From: Leptodactylus fallax
Taxonomy: Eukaryota; Chordata; Amphibia; Anura; Leptodactylidae
DNA: 64,000 nucleotides
Direction: 5' to 3'
Assembly (NCBI GenBank): GCA_947044405.1
Contig: CAMRHE010000333.1
Span: forward strand, 2,102,944-2,166,943
The translations under genes and the position numbers were made by a program. The number at the start of each line of letters is the position of its first letter. The stretch's first letter is position 1. Below the pieces are notes generated by a model. It saw nothing but the letters and a program-made list of their open reading frames with translations, did not search any database and was not told the origin of the DNA. Of the stretch, positions 58,818-64,000 are shown in pieces.

Positions 58818-59405
58818 TTATGCCCGCGAGTCCCGCCACACAGACAAAGCTCGCTCTACACCATCCCTCAAACCCAGCATCCACATATCTGTCCCTATCG
58901 CGTTCAAATGCACCCCGTCCTGGCGCATATGATCCAGAGAAGGAACCTCTAACTCCCGATGGCGGACCGCTATCCCACCATTTCGCACCACAAAACGAGC
59001 CACTGCCCTATTTACTTTTATACGGGTCTTGTCCAAACAGGCCACCGACCTCGCATGGCGCCACACCAAACGCGCAACCATGTCAGACCACACTATAATC
59101 AATCCAGGGAACTCAGACAGCAACCGCAACACGTCAAATTGAATGTCCCTGATGAGTTCCCTGGATGATCGCACCCCTAAATCATTGCCCCCAACATGCA
59201 GAACAACGACATGTGGGGGGCGATCGACTCGACTATAAAAGTGAAACTCGGGCAAAACCCGACTCCAAATCATACCGCGCACCCCGATCCACCGTACCAC
59301 GGCATCCTCCCGCCGCAGACCCAGCTGTCGCCCATCCGGCCGGACGTCCGCACGACGTGCACCCCAAAAAAACGTACGAATGACCCAATATCCAGATCAA
59401 ACAGG
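58818..59405 (-). CDS. SGNH/GDSL-type hydrolase domain of the Ngaro-like element
   Basis: The open 160-codon frame (58818-59300) has block III HVGGNDLG (G-G-N-D, residues 37-40) and block V DGVHLNAIG (D128, H131). Block I lies just upstream in another phase: ILGHSYVFLG, with catalytic Ser in G-H-S where GDS is classical. A run of seven T at about 59368-59374 separates the two phases, so a one-base change in the homopolymer broke the frame. SGNH hydrolases cleave esters using Ser-Asp-His; the substrate in Ngaro elements is unknown. The frame is the last in the element, about 0.2 kb downstream of the recombinase. No signal peptide is evident, though the region before block I is cysteine/leucine-rich. 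Confidence 0.8.
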
Positions 59406-59536
59406 GACCTAAAATAAAACAACAACAAAGAAAACTAAATATCAAACAGCAACACCGAAGATAGGACAGGAGGAACCTTCCCAATACCACTGACCCAGCA
59501 CCGCGCTCCTCCCCACCCTACAGGGACGCCACCCAC

Positions 59537-60519
59537 TCACCGCAATAGGGACGGGCGCACGTAAAGGCGGAACCGGTCAGATTCCCACCTCCCAATACGG
59601 CGCACAACATCGTCCCCCAGACCCCAGCGAGCGGCCTCTGTTGCCGCACCGATACGGAAAGAGTGGGAGCCATAATCGCCAGGGGGCTCCCCCACCAAAC
59701 CCAAAGCCTTCTTAAATACAGCTATAAACTGAAACCTAGACAGGGCCCCCCCACTCTCATGGCAAAGGAAGGACCCCAAGAGCGAACCCCGCACCTGCAG
59801 AAAATTAGACACCCCTGCCACCGGACAACGGGGATCCCCCCCCAACCACATAAAGCGCGACCAACCTACCGCGACCCACCTGAACTGTCTTAGAGCGACG
59901 CAAATGGCACTCCACCCGATCTTCAAACAAAGCTACCTCATTCCACTGCAAACCCCCCTGAGCTGCCACCGACTCGCTAACCAACTCCCCCACACGAAAA
60001 GCCCCAAAAAAGGCCAGCAAAAAAGCCGCCTGGAACAACAGCACTTCATATTCTGTAAAACACAAACTCTGCAGACACCCCAATAAACGCCCTAACAATT
60101 CGAAGGAAACCGGGCGGCGAAGATCGCGCCTCCCGGCCCCCCGCCGAAACCCCCCTCATAGCCTGGCGCACCACAAAGTCTTTTGTAACATCCCGCAGAC
60201 CCTGTAACTGAAAAAGAAATGCCAGACCCGCCAAGCGCTGGGAAACCACCGCAACCGAGCACCCTTCCGCAAATGCTACCCCTATCCAGGACAAAACCAA
60301 CCCCACCCGGTCTTCGTCCGAACGCACCCCCCCGCTCGACAGGCAGTCCCGGTCCCAATCACACCAAACCTGCTGGTAACGTTTCCAAGTTACGGCGGAC
60401 ACAGAACGCTGGATGAGATCCGCCACGGAACCGACACCAGGGACCACAAGTGGGCCGGACAGTCCTCGCCCACCACCGCTGCCTCTGGAGCCAACTCCCG
60501 GAACCTGCCAAACTGACAC
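59537..60519 (-). pseudogene. Tyrosine recombinase of the Ngaro-like element, in three phases
   Basis: It would integrate circular cDNA without an integrase. The N-terminal core-binding part (60046-60519) includes LIQRSVSAVTWKRYQQVWCD and LAGLAFLFQLQGLRDVTKDF. The catalytic part continues in a second phase (59805-60098) with FGAFRVGELV, supplying the first arginine, and a third (59537-59926) with SHSFRIGAATEAA (H-x-x-R) and GRWESDRFRLYVRP, supplying the tyrosine nucleophile. All expected catalytic residues are recognisable. Two phase changes (about 60070 and 59900) mean this copy is broken unless they are sequencing errors. The start overlaps the end of the RNase H frame by 130 bp, as is common in DIRS-order elements. 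Confidence 0.82.
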
Positions 60520-60848
60520 CGAGACAAGGAATCAGCCACAGAATTAAGCACCCCAGGCACATGGCGCGCCGAGACGTGCACATTCATTTCTAAGCAGCGC
60601 AACACCAGATGCCTAAGCAGCGACACCACCGGAGGGGACTTTGCAGACTGAGAATTGATAACGAACACCACAGCGCTGTTATCACAGTGAAAACAAACCT
60701 TCCGGTCCCTAAATTCGCCCCCCCATAACTCCACTGCGACTATAATCGGGAACAATTCCAACAACGCTAAGTTCGCCACCAATCCTGCCTTCACCCACTC
60801 AACGGGCCAAACCCCTGCGCAACCAACGCCCTTGGTAATAAGCCCCAA
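60390..60848 (-). CDS. RNase H domain of the Ngaro-like element
   Basis: The domain removes RNA from RNA-DNA hybrids during copying. Its first acidic block, NLHTDAAGSIGFGAYYQG, is at the end of the RT frame; the rest follows here in a new phase with LLELFPIIVAVELWG (E), FHCDNSAVVFVIN (D) and RHVPGVLNSVADSLSR (final D). The phase change at about 60820 looks like one extra T in TGGTTGCGC, so RT and RNase H were once continuous. The end overlaps the recombinase frame. Confidence 0.82.
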   Translation of the reverse strand: MGLITKGVGCAGVWPVEWVKAGLVANLALLELFPIIVAVELWGGEFRDRKVCFHCDNSAVVFVINSQSAKSPPVVSLLRHLVLRCLEMNVHVSARHVPGVLNSVADSLSRCQFGRFRELAPEAAVVGEDCPAHLWSLVSVPWRISSSVLCPP

Positions 60849-62004
60849 ACCCTATTGACCCCGCCGCGTCGGTATGCAAATTCAATTCCTCACTAGAAAT
60901 AACGGAGGCAAGCCACAAAGAACGCCCGTTAAACCGCCCCAAAAAATCATCCCACACTAACAAGTCCGCCCTCACTTCAGCAGTAAGCCGCACGAAGTGA
61001 TGAGGCGACCATACCCCAGCCATCAGTGCCGCCAACCGACGGCAAAAAACTCGCCCCATCGGCATGATGCGACAGGCGAAATTCAATTTTCCCAGCAATG
61101 ATTGCACCTCCCGCAGCCGAACCTTCCGTACCCCTTGGAACCTACGAACAGTCAGCCGCAGGTCCTCCAGTTTATCCCCTGGTAACCTGGATTCCATGAG
61201 CACTGAATCCAGTTCAATGCCCAAAAACTTCATTACTGACGCCGGACCCTCTGTCTTGTCGGGGGCCAAAGGGACCCCGAACAACCCCGCCACCCGTTCG
61301 ACCGTACGCAGTAACACCAAGCAGTCCGACGCATCCCCAGGCCCGACACAGAGGAAATCATCAAGATAATGAATGATCGACGCCAAACCCGACAAGTCCC
61401 TGACCACCCACTCCAGGAAGGAACTAAAAGCCTCGAAGTAAGCACACGAGATGGAACATCCCATAGGCAAACAACAGTCTACGTAAAACTGGTCCTCCCA
61501 CATGCAACCTAACAGATGAAAGCTCTCAGGGTGAACAGGTAAAAGCTGGAACGCCGCCTCTATATCCGTCTTAGCCATAAGCGCCCCAGGACCCGCCCGA
61601 CGCACCAACGCCACCGCTTTGTCAAATGAAGCATAGGAGACAGATGACAATGAAGAATCAATCCCATCGTTAACCGACCCCCCAGCCGGGAAGGAAAGGT
61701 GATGAATAAGGCGAAACTGCGAGGGCTCACGCTTGGGCACCACACCCAACGGTGAAACTCGTAAATGGGGCCAGGGCGGGGCCGAAAAGGGGCCCGTCAT
61801 GCGCCCTAAACGCACCTCCTTCATCAACTTTGCCCTCACAACCTCAGGGTGCTCCCTAGCTGATTTAAGGTTCCCAGGGCGAAAAACAGGGGCCGCCGCA
61901 TCAAAAGGGATGCGGAAACCCTCCCCAAAACCCTCCGCTAGCAACCGTGCAGCCACCCGATCGGGGTACCTACTTAGAAAAGGAAGCATTACTGCGACCT
62001 TCAC
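60799..62004 (-). CDS. Reverse transcriptase of the Ngaro-like element
   Basis: The frame of 401 codons carries fingers with PLGVVPKREPSQFRLIHHLS, motif A MAKTDIEAAFQLLPVHPES (D about 147), motif B LPMGCSISCAYFEAFSSFL (about 179-197), motif C IIHYLDDFLCVG (YLDD about 213-216), a thumb with KFLGIELDSVLMESRLP and the start of RNase H. All RT catalytic residues are present. The frame opens at GTG (62004-62002), overlapping the Gag stop TGA in GTGA; the first ATG is at 61989. It may be reached by frameshifting from Gag or by reinitiation. It is typical of DIRS/Ngaro RTs, not of LINEs or LTR elements. Confidence 0.9.
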   Translation of the reverse strand: MKVAVMLPFLSRYPDRVAARLLAEGFGEGFRIPFDAAAPVFRPGNLKSAREHPEVVRAKLMKEVRLGRMTGPFSAPPWPHLRVSPLGVVPKREPSQFRLIHHLSFPAGGSVNDGIDSSLSSVSYASFDKAVALVRRAGPGALMAKTDIEAAFQLLPVHPESFHLLGCMWEDQFYVDCCLPMGCSISCAYFEAFSSFLEWVVRDLSGLASIIHYLDDFLCVGPGDASDCLVLLRTVERVAGLFGVPLAPDKTEGPASVMKFLGIELDSVLMESRLPGDKLEDLRLTVRRFQGVRKVRLREVQSLLGKLNFACRIMPMGRVFCRRLAALMAGVWSPHHFVRLTAEVRADLLVWDDFLGRFNGRSLWLASVISSEELNLHTDAAGSIGFGAYYQGRWLRRGLAR

Positions 62005-63803
62005 CGGCGTCTTCCCTTTTTTCCCACATCTCCCCCTTTCCCTTTTCCTCGCTTAAAGCACTTGTTAAGCCCATGTCCACCCCCGCAACCTGAACACTCG
62101 TGTTTGAAGCGGCAGGTGACACCGAACTTGCACTGCCCTTCGTTAAACAACCAACAGTACCCCTTTTTCTGGGAAGCCGAGGATCCGGTAGCAGAGCCCG
62201 AATTCCCGGCCCCCCCACGAAAGGACAGCGCCGCTGGCGCCGACATCAGCCGCATCCACAAGGATATATCCTTATGATCCCACCGCAAGCCCGGACGCAC
62301 CGCCTTACGCTGCCGGAACTGCTCGTCGTATCTAAGCCACGCTACCCCGCCGTACACTCGGTGCGCCTCCCCAATAGAGTCCATATAGCCAAACAGAGCA
62401 GAGCAGTGCTCGGGCTCCTTTTCCCCAATCACACTTGCCAATATGGCAAACGCCTGTAGCCAATTGACAAACGTACGGGGAATTAAACGGTAGCGACGCT
62501 TCTCCTCGTCCTCCTTTTTGCTATCGCTAGGCTTCACCTTATCCAGATTAAATTTGTCCAAAGGGAGCAGGGAAAATATTTCCACATACTCCCCCTTCCA
62601 AATTTTTTCCAGCACCTCCTGCTTCAAATGCGCCCCGAGCGGGCCTTCAAAGCAGATGTAAACCTCACCCTTCGCTCGGTCATCTAGACGCACAATATCC
62701 ACCGCCTTCTCTTTCTCCTTACCCTTGGCCCCCGCCACCGCCTCCGAACCCTCAGGGGCCCCGCCACCCGCCTGGATGGGCTCCGCAGGCACCGACGCCA
62801 CCTCCCCTAGCGGGCCAGCAATAGGAACTGCCGGGACCGCCATGCCCCCAGACCCCTGGGAAACACTCGCGTCCGCACCTACCCATACTCCCGTAGGCCC
62901 CACGGCCCCAGGCCGCCCACCCACCAATTGCTGGAGCAGACCTATCAGCTGGCCCCATACTGCCCCCCCCGCAGCTGACCCCCCCAGGGACTCTACCCCC
63001 CCGGACCCTAACACCGCAGCGCCCGACACACTCGCCCCAGAGCCCCCACCCATAGAAGGAGGAAACCCCATCTGCTCACCAGGCTGCGTCGGGGGGCGCC
63101 CCAGATCAGCCGCCGCCGGTCCCGCATCCTCAGGGGGTCCGTCCAGGGAGCAGAGGCCTTCTTCAGCGCCCTCACCAAGAGATGCCGCGGTCCCCGCCGT
63201 GCCGCGCACCCGCCGCCCCGATGGTGAACCGCCGGCGCCATCTTCAGCCGGCCTCTTCCGGCCCAGGCCCGAACCTCCGCGTCGAGTAGGCCCGGCCGCG
63301 CCGGAAGTACTGGCTGTGTCACTTCCGGTGCGCTCGTGCGCGGCAGCAGGGAGGAGGCCAGGGAGCGCACCCGGGTGGCGGTCCCCGCCCGCTGACGCCA
63401 CGCGCTGGGCACGCCCCCCGGCCGAAGCGCGAGAGACTGCCGCATGGTTCCTGGAGGACGAAGAGGGGGGAGGAGGCGTACTCACCATGCCTCCCTCCGG
63501 GCGACTGCGGCCTCCGCGAGGATTCCTCCCGGCCGCCGAGCGCTCTCCAGGGGAGCTGACCTGGGCGCCCGAGGCCGGAGGGTCCCTCCTGGGGCTCCTG
63601 GATCGCCGCCTCGTCGCCAGCCCCCTATCTGGAGAGTAACGCTCCGGCGGCCGGGACCGCCGAGCGCGGGGCAAAGGGACCAGGGCAGACGTGCCCTGGC
63701 CAGGGGGCACCCGAACAGCTGCGACCAGATCCTCAACCACCTGCTCGCCATGGACCACCGCCGCCGCCCGAAGGAGAGACTGCAAGGCTTCCAGATCGGC
63801 CAT
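62001..63803 (-). CDS. Gag-like protein of the Ngaro-like element (600 codons)
   Basis: The first two thirds are low-complexity, rich in Gly, Pro, Ala, Arg and Ser (RS-type patches such as RRRSRSPRRD). A charged middle with YICFEGPLGAHLKQEVLEKI then KGEYVEIFSLLPLD leads to a Gag-like helical region with NWLQAFAILASVIGEKEPEH and AWLRYDEQFRQRKA. The C-terminus has a CCCH finger, C-x7-C-x5-C-x3-H (CWLFNEGQC...CRFKH), directly followed by a knuckle C-x2-C-x3-H-x4-C (CSGCGGGHGLNKC), then a basic GKGKGG tail. This zinc pair is typical of DIRS-order Gags and should bind element RNA. The ATG at 63803 opens the frame; its stop overlaps the RT frame. It is intact. The long plus-strand frame at 62725-63639 is its GC-rich shadow. 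Confidence 0.85.
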   Translation of the reverse strand: MADLEALQSLLRAAAVVHGEQVVEDLVAAVRVPPGQGTSALVPLPRARRSRPPERYSPDRGLATRRRSRSPRRDPPASGAQVSSPGERSAAGRNPRGGRSRPEGGMVSTPPPPSSSSRNHAAVSRASAGGRAQRVASAGGDRHPGALPGLLPAAAHERTGSDTASTSGAAGPTRRGGSGLGRKRPAEDGAGGSPSGRRVRGTAGTAASLGEGAEEGLCSLDGPPEDAGPAAADLGRPPTQPGEQMGFPPSMGGGSGASVSGAAVLGSGGVESLGGSAAGGAVWGQLIGLLQQLVGGRPGAVGPTGVWVGADASVSQGSGGMAVPAVPIAGPLGEVASVPAEPIQAGGGAPEGSEAVAGAKGKEKEKAVDIVRLDDRAKGEVYICFEGPLGAHLKQEVLEKIWKGEYVEIFSLLPLDKFNLDKVKPSDSKKEDEEKRRYRLIPRTFVNWLQAFAILASVIGEKEPEHCSALFGYMDSIGEAHRVYGGVAWLRYDEQFRQRKAVRPGLRWDHKDISLWMRLMSAPAALSFRGGAGNSGSATGSSASQKKGYCWLFNEGQCKFGVTCRFKHECSGCGGGHGLNKCFKRGKGKGGDVGKKGRRR

Positions 63804-63869
63804 GGTAAGTAGTGCAGACTGTCCACTTCCTTACCCTGCCACTGCTTGACTGACCCTTATCTCACCCCC

Positions 63870-63912
63870 TCGCCCCTTTTAACACCCTCGATCCCACCCC
63901 CATTTTTCCCAC
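63870..63912. repeat. Candidate split direct repeat, 5' side copy
   Basis: See 58330-58375. It lies about 70 bp upstream of the Gag start on the minus strand, where the A1 terminal repeat of an Ngaro element would be expected. The remaining 63913-64000 is pyrimidine-rich and unassigned. Confidence 0.4.
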
Positions 63913-64000
63913 TCTAACTCTCCTCTTTCTTAACCCCTTCGTGTCTAATCCTCCCCCTAGTCATGTAGTCCCTATCCCCAAGGGTCTAGGGCCTTGTCTT

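Larger units (their letters stand above)
58260..63920 (-). mobile_element. Ngaro-like tyrosine-recombinase retrotransposon, minus strand, nearly complete
   Basis: On the minus strand the order is Gag (62001-63803), RT (60799-62004), RNase H (60390-60848), tyrosine recombinase (59537-60519) and SGNH hydrolase (58818 to about 59400). There is no integrase and no LTR. A recombinase plus SGNH hydrolase is the known plan of vertebrate Ngaro elements in the DIRS order. The region is markedly GC-rich compared with the rest of the window. The outer ends are uncertain: a shared block at about 58330-58375 and 63870-63912 may be part of the split direct repeats, and the 5' end may lie near or past 64000. 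Confidence 0.85.

Noticed and set aside
59663..60416. Plus-strand frames across the recombinase region
   Set aside because: Shadows of the minus-strand recombinase in GC-rich DNA.
62725..63639. 304-codon plus-strand frame, proline-rich
   Set aside because: It is antisense to the Ngaro-like Gag in very GC-rich DNA, where long shadow frames are expected; composition is low-complexity.

Overview
The window looks like repeat-dense vertebrate nuclear DNA, most likely from an amphibian and probably a frog. That is inference from the mix of mobile elements: a Neptune-like Penelope element, DIRS1-type and Ngaro-type tyrosine-recombinase retrotransposons, L2/CR1 and L1-type LINEs, a class I endogenous retrovirus, Tc1-like transposons, and many short hAT, TTAA-type and PIF/Harbinger-type elements. 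I found no host gene, no exon series resembling a cellular protein, no tRNA or rRNA gene and no CRISPR array. Almost every long reading frame belongs to a mobile element or is a by-product of a tandem repeat.

Layout, left to right. 1-4487: reverse copy of a large hAT-type element, broken by a LINE/SINE-type repeat that itself carries a small hAT. 5031-13091: a TTAA-flanked element split by an endogenous retrovirus on the minus strand (5483-12947, two 426-bp LTRs), which in turn contains an intact Tc1-like transposon with DD38E spacing. 14630-17190: an L1 ORF1 fragment and an L1 3' tail with a broken DIRS1-like element between them. 17329-30670: mostly short non-autonomous elements, plus a dead DD34E Tc1 element (18840-21378) cut by a solo LTR. 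31143-32315: a TA-flanked composite element. 32880-37430: an L1-type remnant with an 89-bp minisatellite and a CR1/L2-group element. 37540-40640: LINE ORF1 and L2 remnants. 40751-48711: a nest of an L1 fragment, a 7.3-kb hAT, a Penelope element, an unresolved insert and a small hAT, with duplicated target sites visible at four levels. 49204-53763: more hATs and an L2 element with a 565-codon frame. About 55560-56130: a decayed DIRS-type RT. 58260-63920: a GC-rich, nearly complete Ngaro-like retrotransposon on the minus strand (Gag with CCCH and zinc-knuckle motifs, RT, RNase H, tyrosine recombinase, SGNH hydrolase).

The elements do not form a host pathway. Their relation is one of nesting: target-site duplications and interruption patterns give a relative order of insertion. 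The best candidates for recent activity are the DD38E Tc1 element (intact transposase), the two L2 copies (about 98% alike by eye), the retrovirus (LTRs about 98% alike) and the Ngaro-like element, whose frame breaks are few. All identities and boundaries were judged by eye.
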